DNA of 60,756 nt. Source: Verrucomicrobiia bacterium (GTDB taxonomy: Bacteria; Verrucomicrobiota; Verrucomicrobiia; Limisphaerales; CAIMTB01). This document shows positions 35,388 to 43,519 of the stretch, piece by piece (within the stretch, counting starts at the first letter, position 1; the number at the start of each line of letters is the position of its first letter). A program made the translations under genes and the position numbers. The notes under the pieces are model-generated. The model was given only the letters and a program-made list of their open reading frames with translations, did no database searches and was not told the DNA's origin. The stretch lies in assembly GCA_019634625.1 (NCBI GenBank), contig JAHCBA010000040.1, positions 1 to 60,756 on the forward strand, given 5' to 3'.

Positions 35388-35442
35388 CGCGTTTCGCAGG
35401 ATAGGGGGACGCGACGGCTCCCGGCAACGTCGGTTTTTGGCG

Positions 35443-37029
35443 TCAGGGCTTGCGAGCCGTGGTCAGGGGGAAGTCGTCGGTTCGGAATGGCGAGGCGGGA
35501 AGCCCTTCGCGGTTGAAGAGATTGACGACGGGGAAGTCCGCCCAGCCGAACCGGACCGCGACCGGCTGGGGGATGGACGGGTGTGACACCTCGACGGTCG
35601 TCCGGCCGGTCACCTGGGCGTTGGCCCAGACCCATTGGTGGTCAGGACCGCAGATTTGGAAGCCTTGCAGCCCCTCGCCCCGGACTTCGAGGCCGGTTCC
35701 GGTCTGGTCGAAGCGGATGCGGGCGCGGCCTTGTGAGAATCGCGCCGAACGGAGGAGGGGCCCTCCGGCGACGAGTCGTTCGCCGTAGGCGATGGAGCGG
35801 GCGGCCAGGGCGAGACGTTCTCCGACCGGGCGCTTTTGGGAGGGATGGATGTCGTCCTTGTCGCCGACATCGGTAATGACGGCGAGGCCGACGCGGGGCA
35901 GGACCCGGGTGGCGATGCCTTGGGCTTCGCGCAGTTCGGCCCAGTCGCTTTCCACGGGGTGGGCGGTGATTTCGTCGAGGGATCGATTGCGGTTCCTGTC
36001 CCAGGGGGCGAGTTGGACCGCGAGGAACGGGAAGTCGCCTTGGGCCCAGTCGTGGCGCCAGTTTCGGATGAGTGTTGGGTAGAGGCGGGCGTATTGGTCG
36101 GCGCGGCTGGCGTTGGACTCGCCCTGGTACCAGATGGCACCGGCGATGGCATAGGGCAGGAGGGGATGGATCATGCCGTTGTAGAGTTCGGCTGGTTGCC
36201 ATCCGGGAGTGGGGCGGGGTTGGGACGGGGATTGGTCCTCGGCACGCAGGCGGGCGGTTTCTGCTTCCCAAGCCACAAGTTGGTCCTGGAAGCGACGGCG
36301 GGCGGCGAGGTGGGGATTCAGGATGTCGAGACGAAACTCGTCATGCTCCCACATGGCATCTTCGCGGATCCAGACTTCGGCCGGGGAGCCGCCCCAGGCG
36401 GTCTGGATCAGGCCGATGGGGACGTCGCGGGCGGCTTCGAGGGCCGCGCCGAAGAAATAGGCCACCGCCGAGAAGTCGCGGACGGTTGCGGGTTGGCAGG
36501 GTTGCCAGCGGGCGGCGACGTCGTCCACGGGCGACTCGGCCTTGAGTTTTGGAACCTTGAACAACCGGATATGCGGATGAGTGGCGGCATCGATGGCGGG
36601 TTGAGGGTTTTCGCTGCGGTGCATGGGCCATTCCATATTGGACTGGCCGCTGCAGATCCAGACCTCGCCCACCAGGATGTTGGTCAGGACGACGGTGTGG
36701 TTGCGGCCGCGGACGGTGAGGGTGTCGGGTCCGCCGGCGCGTTGCCGGGGGAGTTGCAGGTGCCATCGTCCATCGGCGGCAGGGATGGCCTGTTGGGTGT
36801 GCCCGCGGAACTCGACGGCCACCGATTCGCCGGGTTCGGCCCAACCCCAGACAGGAATGGGGGATTTCTGTTGGAGGACGGCATGATCGGTGAAGAGCCC
36901 GGGCAGGCGGATGTCGGCGAGGATGACGGGAGTGGTAAGAAGAAGAGCGGCGGCGAGTGCGGGGGCGCCGGCGGGCAAGCGGAGGGGAGGCACGGGATGA
37001 GGACAGGGCATGGAGGGTGGCGGCGTCAA
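35443..37029 (-). CDS. Sialate O-acetylesterase-like SGNH hydrolase
   Basis: A 528-aa secreted esterase of the family that removes O-acetyl groups from sialic acids or plant/algal polysaccharides. After a signal peptide (residues 12-38; ALAAALLLTTPVILA) come a beta-rich N-domain (LFTDHAVLQQKSPIPVWGWA), the catalytic Ser block VWICSGQSNMEWPM, the Trp/Gly block IGLIQTAWGGSPAEVWI and the Asp/His pair in DVGDKDDIHPSQKRPVG. All expected catalytic residues are visible. The start is ATG 37029 or the Met at residue 6. It is first in the minus-strand series that continues with accA. Confidence 0.88.
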   Translation of the reverse strand: MTPPPSMPCPHPVPPLRLPAGAPALAAALLLTTPVILADIRLPGLFTDHAVLQQKSPIPVWGWAEPGESVAVEFRGHTQQAIPAADGRWHLQLPRQRAGGPDTLTVRGRNHTVVLTNILVGEVWICSGQSNMEWPMHRSENPQPAIDAATHPHIRLFKVPKLKAESPVDDVAARWQPCQPATVRDFSAVAYFFGAALEAARDVPIGLIQTAWGGSPAEVWIREDAMWEHDEFRLDILNPHLAARRRFQDQLVAWEAETARLRAEDQSPSQPRPTPGWQPAELYNGMIHPLLPYAIAGAIWYQGESNASRADQYARLYPTLIRNWRHDWAQGDFPFLAVQLAPWDRNRNRSLDEITAHPVESDWAELREAQGIATRVLPRVGLAVITDVGDKDDIHPSQKRPVGERLALAARSIAYGERLVAGGPLLRSARFSQGRARIRFDQTGTGLEVRGEGLQGFQICGPDHQWVWANAQVTGRTTVEVSHPSIPQPVAVRFGWADFPVVNLFNREGLPASPFRTDDFPLTTARKP

Positions 37030-37419
37030 GGCCTGGGTCTGCTGCCGCCTGAATCCGGAACGAGCCTGCAGACGTGAGGATTCTTGGGCTTACCGGGAGC
37101 TTCGAAATAAAAAGCCAGTCTATTTACAGTTGACGACAACAATATAGAAAGTCAGGCTCATAGTTAGTTGACCATGACGGAGTGACGGAGGGGGCAGCGC
37201 GGGCAGTTGCAGTTTGGGGTTCGGGGGGGGCGAGGGGGGCGGCAACGTCATGATGCCTGGTTTTGCTGAGTGGCTTTGCTGAGGGACGTTGAGCATGAGG
37301 ACGCGCACAGGGGGGGATGATTAATATTGTATTGAGTGATGGATGGAATCAGTGGTTCTTAATTCTTTGGGCGGTGCAAAAACAAACGATTGACGGTCAG
37401 GCGGGGAAGGGTACTCTGT
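37030..37419. other. AT-rich divergent intergenic region
   Basis: No coding frame is supported. Base composition drops sharply around 37100-37160 and 37320-37385, suggesting promoters for the divergent genes. A weak -35/-10 pair (TTGACG at 37390, TACTCT at 37412, spacer 16 bp) precedes the structured leader described next. Confidence 0.35.
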
Positions 37420-37604
37420 GCGCGTTGTTTGCGAGTGCTCTTTGGACAAGCGGTAAAAAATGGCTGAGACAGTGACGTAATACAGATTTCCGGAGTTGTG
37501 CGGGTGCACACGATTCCGGCATCCCCATCAGCCTACTTGCACCTTGGATTCGACATTCCCCGGGCCCCGGCGGTCTCCCTCAGACTGCGGGGCCCGGTTT
37601 TTTT
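37420..37604 (+). ncRNA. Candidate structured leader RNA or small RNA ending in a terminator
   Basis: About 185 nt with no reading frame of its own end in a strong terminator. The region includes a hairpin at 37490-37519 (CCGGA/TCCGG outer stem, TGTGC/GCACA inner stem). A weak promoter match precedes it. The coupled ATP-grasp/alr/transferase operon begins 138 bp after it on the same strand, so it could be a riboswitch or attenuator, or an independent sRNA. It does not match T-box, TPP, cobalamin or 6S consensus features that I can recall. Confidence 0.35.
37560..37604 (+). terminator. Strong Rho-independent terminator with no upstream gene
   Basis: A 9-bp GC stem (37560-37568 with 37589-37597) continues into a 7-bp inner stem (37570-37576 with 37582-37588, one G-U), then seven T. 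The nearest upstream gene is on the other strand, so the terminated transcript must be a leader or small RNA. Confidence 0.9.
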
Positions 37605-37742
37605 GTCTATTGGGTTCTGGAAATTGCGCTGGGTTCGGGCGGGCAGAGTGCGTTGGGAGTCAAGCGAACCGGTTGGTGAACAACTGTCGTCCGAAAGACC
37701 TTTCCGGCGTGTGGACAGGTTTCTAGCGTTGGTGCGCGACGT

Positions 37743-39014
37743 ATGGAAGTGGCTGTGCCGACGCCGATTCGGGCTTGGGTCATGGGCATCGGGGCCTTCA
37801 CCCAGGGCCTGCTGCGTTGCCTGCGGGAGGACGGAGCGGAGGTGGCTGCGTACCTGACGCGGGACTATGGGCATTGGGGACCGCGCCAGGAGGGGAGGAC
37901 GTGGTCGATCGACGAGGTGGCAAACCCGTGCGACCTGGTGCGGCGGGAGCGTCCGAACCTGATTGTGCCGATGTCGATCGAATGGGCATTGCGGTCGTGG
38001 ACGGAGGAGTTTCTGGCTTTGGGTCCGGCGCTATTGTGTCCGACGGGTGAGGGGTTGCGATTGGAGCGGGAGCGGGATTATGCGCGTCGGCTATGCGAGG
38101 AGGCTGGGATTCCCTTTGCGAGGGCGGTCCGGGTGGGGTCACGTGGGGAGGCGGAGGTTCTGGTGCGGCGGGAGCAACGGCCGTATGTGATCAAGAATCC
38201 GCTGTGTTCGCCGACCAGCCCGATCCACACGGTGGTCTGCGACACCTGGGAGGACACGCTGGCGTGGTTGGGGCGGATGGACGACAGCGAGGGGATTTTC
38301 TTGCAGGAGAACCTGGGTCGTCGCGAGGCGGGGCACATTGCGCTGGTCAGCGATGGGGAGATCCACTCGCTGGTGACGAACCAGGAGTACAAGCGGGCGT
38401 TCGATGGGAATCTGGGAATGGTGGCGGGGGCGCCTCTGGGGGGCCTGGTGGAAAGGGATCCGGAAGATCGCCATGGATTGGCGCGGCAGCTGTTGCATCC
38501 GCTGCTTCCCTGGTTTCGCGAGGTGAAGTATCGCGGGCCCGTCCAGGTGACCGCGATTCTGCATGACGACCGCTGGCACGTGATTGAGTACAACGTGCGG
38601 CTTGGGGTGACGTGCGGCCCGTTGATCGGGCGGATGCTGGCGAATCCCGTGGAGACATTTTGGAGGTGTGCGAAGGGATTTGGGTTGGCGCCGCGGTGGC
38701 GGCCGGAGGCGCGATTCGGGTGCAGTCTGACGCTGGCTGGGTACGGGTATCCCTTCACGCAATTGGCCGGGCCGCGGGTGCCCGTCGTGACCGAGGGAGC
38801 GCCCACATGCGACGTGTGGTGGCAGGAGGTGGCGGGGCGCGAGGATGGGGGGCTGGAGGCGACGGGTCATCGTCTTGCCGATGTGGCGGCCGTGGCGGGG
38901 ACCCTGGGGGAGGCGATCGATTGTGTGTACGAGAACATCCGGAGGATCCGTTCGATGGGGAGCTATTACCGGACGGACATTGGGCGGTCGCTGTGGCCGC
39001 CGGGCCATCCATGA
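37743..39014 (+). CDS. PurD-like ATP-grasp ligase
   Basis: The 423-aa protein has the layout of an ATP-grasp enzyme related to phosphoribosylamine-glycine ligase (PurD). It has an N-terminal Rossmann-like part (IRAWVMGIGAFTQGLLRCLR), a nucleotide-binding lysine region (RPYVIKNPLCSPTSP), the strand GIFLQENLGRREAGHIALV, the PurD-like NQEYKRAFDGNLGMVAGAP and the metal-binding HVIEYNVRLGVTCGPL. PurD itself has 'EFNARFGDPE' there, so the acceptor side differs. ATP-grasp enzymes join a carboxylate to an amine via an acyl phosphate; the substrates here are unknown. It is first in a three-gene operon and its stop overlaps the alr start. Unlikely to be the purine enzyme, given its divergence and context. 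Confidence 0.8.
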   Translation: MEVAVPTPIRAWVMGIGAFTQGLLRCLREDGAEVAAYLTRDYGHWGPRQEGRTWSIDEVANPCDLVRRERPNLIVPMSIEWALRSWTEEFLALGPALLCPTGEGLRLERERDYARRLCEEAGIPFARAVRVGSRGEAEVLVRREQRPYVIKNPLCSPTSPIHTVVCDTWEDTLAWLGRMDDSEGIFLQENLGRREAGHIALVSDGEIHSLVTNQEYKRAFDGNLGMVAGAPLGGLVERDPEDRHGLARQLLHPLLPWFREVKYRGPVQVTAILHDDRWHVIEYNVRLGVTCGPLIGRMLANPVETFWRCAKGFGLAPRWRPEARFGCSLTLAGYGYPFTQLAGPRVPVVTEGAPTCDVWWQEVAGREDGGLEATGHRLADVAAVAGTLGEAIDCVYENIRRIRSMGSYYRTDIGRSLWPPGHP

Positions 39015-40201
39015 GCCAGGACATTGTCGCCGCGTGCAGGGAGGCGTCCGGGAAGGAGTTCCCGAAACCGGGATTGAGAAGGGTTTCGGCGTGGGTGGAG
39101 GTGGACCTGGCGGGGTTGGGGCGGAACGTGGCGTTGATTCGGGCCGATCTGCCGGCGGCGGTGGGTCTCATGTATGTGGCGAAGGACGACGCTTATGGAC
39201 TGGGGGCGGTGCCGGCGGTACGCACGGTGCTGGGGGCGGGGGGGGATTCGGTGGCGGTGGTCACTCTGGACGAGGCGGCGGAATTGCGGGCTGCGGGCAT
39301 TCGGGCGCCCATCCTATTGATGGGGGAGCGGCTGGAGGAGGAATGGCCCGACGTGCTGGAACTCGATCTGGAACCGGCGATCGGGTCGGTGGCGGCGGCC
39401 GAGGCGTTGAACCGACTGGCCACGCGCATGGGGCGGCGGGTGGCGGTTCATCTGAAGATCAACACGGGGATGAACCGGTTCGGGTTTCCATGGCGCGAGG
39501 TGGAGCAGTGGAGTGTGCGGCTGGCGAGGCTGGACCGGTTGGAGGTTGCGGGGGTGTTCGGGCATTTCGCGCAGAGCGACGAGCCGGACAAGACCTATGC
39601 GCGGACGCAGTCGGGGCGATTTGAGGGCTGCCTGGATCGGTTGCGGGAGGCTGGGATTTCTCCGTGCCGGCGGCATCACGCCAATTCGGGTGGGGCGCTG
39701 GAGTTGCCCGAATCGCATTTTGACCTGGTCCGGGTGGGGATTCTGGCGCACGGGGTTTATCCGTCCGCCTCGTGTCGGCGGGTGGCGGGTTTGGAACCGG
39801 TGATGACGGTGAAGGCGCGGGTGGTGGCGGAGCAGCCGGTGGATCCGGGCGACAGCGTCGGGTATGGCATGCGATGGACGGCGACGCGGCGGAGCCGGAT
39901 CGGGGTCATGCCGGTGGGGTATGGGGATGGGTATCCGCGGTTGCGGAACGAGGGGCGGGTGTTGATTCGGGGTCGGTATGTGCCGGTGGTTGGGGGGGTG
40001 ACGATGGATGCGCTGATGGTGGATCTGACGGAGGTGCCGGAGGCGGGGGTGGGGGATGAGGGGGTGCTGATGGGGCGACAGGGCGGGATGGAGATCACGC
40101 CGTATGAGTTGGCGCGGTTGAAGCGGAGTGTGCCGTACGAGATCCTGCTGGGTTGGCGGCATCGGCTGCCGCGGGTGTATCTGGAGGGGGGGGGTGCATG
40201 A
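39011..40201 (+). CDS. alr: Alanine racemase
   Basis: PLP-dependent interconversion of L- and D-alanine. The 396-aa protein keeps the Schiff-base lysine Lys58 (MYVAKDDAYGLGA), the catalytic tyrosine Tyr285 (SVGYGMRWTA), substrate-side segments INTGMNRFGFPW and HHANSGGALELP, and the GVTMDALMVDLTEVP strand (usual MDQ is MDA here). There is an N-terminal extension of about 25 residues before the barrel. ATG 39011 overlaps the ATP-grasp stop, and the stop overlaps the next start. Whether it is the housekeeping racemase or a dedicated copy for this operon cannot be told from this window; the tight coupling argues for the latter. Confidence 0.9.
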   Translation: MSQDIVAACREASGKEFPKPGLRRVSAWVEVDLAGLGRNVALIRADLPAAVGLMYVAKDDAYGLGAVPAVRTVLGAGGDSVAVVTLDEAAELRAAGIRAPILLMGERLEEEWPDVLELDLEPAIGSVAAAEALNRLATRMGRRVAVHLKINTGMNRFGFPWREVEQWSVRLARLDRLEVAGVFGHFAQSDEPDKTYARTQSGRFEGCLDRLREAGISPCRRHHANSGGALELPESHFDLVRVGILAHGVYPSASCRRVAGLEPVMTVKARVVAEQPVDPGDSVGYGMRWTATRRSRIGVMPVGYGDGYPRLRNEGRVLIRGRYVPVVGGVTMDALMVDLTEVPEAGVGDEGVLMGRQGGMEITPYELARLKRSVPYEILLGWRHRLPRVYLEGGGA

Positions 40202-41037
40202 AGGTGTTGTGTTCCGAGGTGGGGCACGACTATGGGCACTACCTGTACCCGTATGTGCTGTGGGGCTATCTGGAGCCGGGCGAGACGCCGGCGGACGCAT
40301 TGGCGTCGGGATTCATGCCGGGGACACCGGAGATGGACCGGTGGTACATGGTGCGCCAGATCCGGGTGGGATTGGAGGGATGGGCTCCCAGTTCCGAGAA
40401 CCGGCGGGTGTTGCGTCGGACCGAGGGTTGGCGATGCGAGTTGGTGGAGAAGGGGGCCTTTGGGGACACGGCGGAGCGACGGGCCGGATGGCTGGAATAT
40501 GCCGCCGGGAAATGGGGTGTGGGGATCATGACGCCGGAGCGGTTGGACCGGCTCATGGGGGGGCCGGTGGTGAGTCATCTATTTCATTGCACCGAGGGGG
40601 GGACCGGGGAGGAGGTGGGGAGTGCTCTGGTGTACTGCGAACCGCCGAGGGCGGCGTTTTATTACTATGCCTTTTACCGGCGAACCCCGGAAACCAAGCA
40701 CTACGGGATGGGGATGATGGCGCGGGCGGTCGCGCAGTTTGCGGCGGCGGGATACGAGCACCTGTACCTGGGGACCTGCTATTCGGAGCGGGCGTTGTAC
40801 AAGGCGCAGTTCGAGCCGCTCGAGTTTTGGAACGGGTGCCGGTGGTCCGGCAACGGGCGGGAATTGAGGCACTTGGTACGGCAGGGGCTTCCGGAGGGCC
40901 GGCACCGGCTGGAGACCGCGGAGTTCCGGGATTTCCAACCGGGGCCGCTGGCGGAACTGGCGCGGGAGTCCTGCGTCCGAATTGATCCGGCGATCAGGCC
41001 TCGACCGACTCGCCCGGGGCGGGGTCCAGCACCTTGA
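40198..41037 (+). CDS. Arginyl-tRNA-protein transferase-like (Ate/Bpt-like) GNAT-fold protein
   Basis: A 279-aa protein whose C-terminal half (about residues 140-225) resembles the acyltransferase domain of Ate1/Bpt: ALVYCEPPRAAFYYYAFYRR, YGMGMMARAVAQFAAAGYEH, LYLGTCYSERALYKAQFEP and LEFWNGCRW parallel the family's 'YLYLGYWI..C.KMxYKAxFxPxE...W'. Upstream, GWAPSSENRRVLRR parallels the 'F.pS..qRRvlRR' stretch. The N-terminal Cys cluster of true Ate1 is absent. Such enzymes move an amino acid from a charged tRNA to an acceptor amine. Coupled (ATGA) to alr. Its end overlaps the 3' end of the convergent MBL gene by 44 bp. Function is inferred and could be a simple N-acyltransferase instead. Confidence 0.65.
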   Translation: MKVLCSEVGHDYGHYLYPYVLWGYLEPGETPADALASGFMPGTPEMDRWYMVRQIRVGLEGWAPSSENRRVLRRTEGWRCELVEKGAFGDTAERRAGWLEYAAGKWGVGIMTPERLDRLMGGPVVSHLFHCTEGGTGEEVGSALVYCEPPRAAFYYYAFYRRTPETKHYGMGMMARAVAQFAAAGYEHLYLGTCYSERALYKAQFEPLEFWNGCRWSGNGRELRHLVRQGLPEGRHRLETAEFRDFQPGPLAELARESCVRIDPAIRPRPTRPGRGPAP

Positions 41038-42370
41038 TTCGGGGATGGCGCCGGGCCAGGGCGTCCTTGAACCAGGCCCGGGCGTCGTCTTCGCCGTGGC
41101 CGACAATGACCACGCGGGGGGAGACGGTGCCGACGAAGTCGAGGAGTTCGTCGCGGTTGGCGTGGGCGGTGAGGTCGAATTCCCGGACTTCGCAACGCCG
41201 GGTGACGTCGCGGTCCTGGGGTCCGAGGTTGAGGGTGTCGCCGTGGGCGCTGGCGCGGAGGATGCCGGCGGGGGTGGCGGGATCGGCGTAGCCGACGAAG
41301 AAGATCCCGTGGCGTTCGTCGTCGAGCATGCGGAGGGCGAGTTCGTGGGCGGCGGTATTGGGGTTGAGCATGCCGGAAGTCAGGACGAAGAGGCGCCCTC
41401 CGCCGAGTTTCATGGACTCCCACTGGCGGCGGCCGAGGACCTGGAGGTCGAGGGCCTCGGTGAGGGCGAGGTTGCTGTGATGGCGGTGGGTGCGGTGGGC
41501 CTGGAGATCGTAGATTTCGGTGAAGACCCGGCCGAGGCCACCGATATAGACTGGCTGTCGGGGGAGGCGGCCGGAGTCCATGAGGAGGGCGATCAGGGCG
41601 AGGATTTCCTGGGAGCGGCCCAGGGCGAAGACGGGTATCAGGACCGAGCCATTGCGTTCCTGGACGGCGCGGATGGCCTGGGCGAGCGCCTCGATTTCCG
41701 CCGCGCGGCTGAAGTCCGGCGGGACTTCGCGTCCGCCGCGGGTGGTTTCGAGGATGAGCACATCGGCTTTGGCATCTTCGAAGCGGGCACCTTTGAGGAG
41801 GGTTTGGTCCTGGAAGGACACGTCCCCGGAATAGAAGAGGGTTTGGTGGGCTCCACGGACCATGACGCCGGCCGAGCCGAGAGCATGGCCGGCGTCGAGG
41901 AATTCGAGGGTTGGGGATTGGAGGGCGCGGCGGGTGCGGGTGGGGCCCGCCCAGTCAATTTCGCGATTGTAGCGGAATCCCTGAAAGACGGCTTCGAACT
42001 CGTCCACCTCATCGTGGGTGAAGAGGGGGTAGTCCTTGACGCCGAGTTCGTCGCGCTGGCGGAGCATGACATTGACCGAATTGTGGAGAACGCGGCTGAC
42101 GATGAAGTAGCTCAGTTCGGTCATGAGCACGTGGGCCTTGGGGAAGCGCCGCATGGCGACGGGGAGCGAGCCGACGTGATCGTGGTGACAATGGCTGATG
42201 GCGATGGCGTCGAGGTCGTCGCCATCGATCTGGTCGTAAAGGGGGAGGGCGAGGCGACCTTCGCGTTTGGGGTGGAGGCCGGCGTCGAGGAGGAGGCGGT
42301 GATCCTCGAGTTCCACCAGCCAGGCGGATGCGCCGATATCGCTGGCGGGATTGAGGTTGGTGATCCGCAT
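40994..42370 (-). CDS. MBL-fold RNA-processing exonuclease-like protein (beta-CASP)
   Basis: A 458-aa metallo-beta-lactamase-fold hydrolase. Metal ligands are in AISHCHHDHVGSLP (His60, His62, Asp64, His65), the later His/Asp in DAGHALGSAGVMV and FYSGDVSFQD, and the C-terminal His in VVIVGHGEDDARAW. Between them a beta-CASP-like insertion includes SVLIPVFALGRSQEILALI and LFVLTSGMLNPNTAA. This layout matches the CPSF73-like/RNase group that cuts RNA. I start at the Met of MRITNLNPASDIG (42370); an upstream Met at 42406 is in frame. Convergent and overlapping with the Ate-like gene. Confidence 0.85.
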   Translation of the reverse strand: MRITNLNPASDIGASAWLVELEDHRLLLDAGLHPKREGRLALPLYDQIDGDDLDAIAISHCHHDHVGSLPVAMRRFPKAHVLMTELSYFIVSRVLHNSVNVMLRQRDELGVKDYPLFTHDEVDEFEAVFQGFRYNREIDWAGPTRTRRALQSPTLEFLDAGHALGSAGVMVRGAHQTLFYSGDVSFQDQTLLKGARFEDAKADVLILETTRGGREVPPDFSRAAEIEALAQAIRAVQERNGSVLIPVFALGRSQEILALIALLMDSGRLPRQPVYIGGLGRVFTEIYDLQAHRTHRHHSNLALTEALDLQVLGRRQWESMKLGGGRLFVLTSGMLNPNTAAHELALRMLDDERHGIFFVGYADPATPAGILRASAHGDTLNLGPQDRDVTRRCEVREFDLTAHANRDELLDFVGTVSPRVVIVGHGEDDARAWFKDALARRHPRIKVLDPAPGESVEA

Positions 42371-42554
42371 GGGGTGGATCCTCACCGGGTGGCGGTACGA
42401 GCCCAACTTTTTTTCGATGTCCTTTGAACGTCTTTCAATCGTAGGCGTCGAAGTTTTCGGAGTTGTTTGGGTTCGCCCGCGGGGCGGGATTCGCTGCCCG
42501 TCCCGCGGGTTTCACACCGCAAAGTCCGCTAGGTGTTGTTGTTTGGGTTGTTGA

Positions 42555-42588
42555 GTCGAGGCGGGTGTCGCGAGGCGCCCGCCTCGAC
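42555..42588. terminator. GC-rich hairpin between TPR lipoprotein and MBL gene
   Basis: A perfect 11-bp inverted repeat (42555-42565 with 42578-42588) with a 12-base loop, 19 bp beyond the stop of the minus-strand lipoprotein gene. No long T-tract on either side, so termination may be inefficient. Confidence 0.5.
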
Positions 42589-42606
42589 TTATTGTCGGGT
42601 GCGGGT

Positions 42607-43518
42607 TCATCGGCCGGGTCGGGATTGGGTGGATTGGAGTTGCCGCAACCGATTCTCGGCGGCTTGGAGGGAGGGTTCGATTCCGAGGTTCCGCAGATTC
42701 TCAACGGCTTGGGAGAGAAGCCATTCGGCTTCATCGAGGCGGTTTTCGGTGTCGGCGAGGGTGGTGCCCAGACCTGCCATGGCCAGGGCGATGCCGGGCA
42801 GGTTGCCGAGGGCCTGGTATCGGCGAAGGGCGTCCCGCCAGGCGGCTTCCGAGGCAACTGGGTCGCCCTGTTGGAGCAGCGCACGGGCCTGGGTCAGGCG
42901 CACGGCGGCAAGGCCTTGGGCATCGTTGAGGCGGGCGAAGAGCGACTCGGCTTCGGACAGTTCACGGAGGGCGGCGTGGGCCTCCTGTTGATCGAGGAGA
43001 GAACGGGCCGCCTCATGAGCCAGAATGGCTTGGGCTGGAGGGTCGGGTTCGGAGCGCCGGGGCAGGAGGCGATTCAGGCGAGGGATCGGGGAGGCATCGG
43101 GCAGGGTTGATTCCAACTGCACAAGGGCGAGCTGGTTGCGCCACCAGGCGTTGGTCTGGCCGGTCCGTTGATTGAGGGAGGCGGCGTTTTCGAGGAGGGA
43201 GCGGGCGTCCTCCCATTGGCCCAGCTCCCGGCGGCAGACGGCTTCGTTGTGCCAGGCAACGGCGAGGGGGATGGGCTGATGGAGCCATTGGAACTGGAGG
43301 GCGGCCCGTTGCCACCAGGCGGCGGCGCCGGGCCAGTTTTGGGCGGCCTGCAGTTGGGCGGCCTGACTGGCCAGGCGGTCGGCGTCGGCGAGGGCACGCG
43401 GAGGCGGTTCTTCCGGGGGGCGACTGGCACAACCGAAGGTGAGGGACGCGACGAGGAGGCTGGCCAGGAGGCGTGTGGGCGGGGGCATCGCCGGACAGGA
43501 CGGGAGGCGGGGCTTCAT
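42607..43518 (-). CDS. TPR-containing lipoprotein at the end of the Mla-like operon
   Basis: A 303-aa protein. The signal peptide ends in a lipobox around LTFGC (Cys near residue 30), followed by a helical protein with TPR-like repeats (AVAWHNEAVCRRELGQWEDA; RLTQARALLQQGDPVASEAA; GIALAMAGLGTTLADTENRL). I start at MKPRLPSCPAMPPPT (43518); the frame extends upstream into the MlaD gene but without signal character. Its ATG sits 2 bp after the MlaD stop, so it is probably cotranscribed with the lipid-transport genes and may be its outer-membrane component. That role is inferred from position only. Confidence 0.7.
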   Translation of the reverse strand: MKPRLPSCPAMPPPTRLLASLLVASLTFGCASRPPEEPPPRALADADRLASQAAQLQAAQNWPGAAAWWQRAALQFQWLHQPIPLAVAWHNEAVCRRELGQWEDARSLLENAASLNQRTGQTNAWWRNQLALVQLESTLPDASPIPRLNRLLPRRSEPDPPAQAILAHEAARSLLDQQEAHAALRELSEAESLFARLNDAQGLAAVRLTQARALLQQGDPVASEAAWRDALRRYQALGNLPGIALAMAGLGTTLADTENRLDEAEWLLSQAVENLRNLGIEPSLQAAENRLRQLQSTQSRPGR

Positions 43519-43519
43519 C

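Noticed and set aside
37461-37485. CTGAGA motif suggesting a TPP riboswitch
   Set aside because: The other conserved TPP segments are absent and the downstream genes are unrelated to thiamine.
37536-37556. Resemblance of TTGGATTCGAC to the 5' end of tmRNA
   Set aside because: A terminator follows within 10 bases and the downstream region is coding; there is no tRNA-like 3' end or tag frame.
37743-39014. Assigning the ATP-grasp gene as housekeeping purD
   Set aside because: Metal-binding and acceptor motifs differ from PurD, and the gene is coupled to alr and an Ate-like gene, not purine genes.
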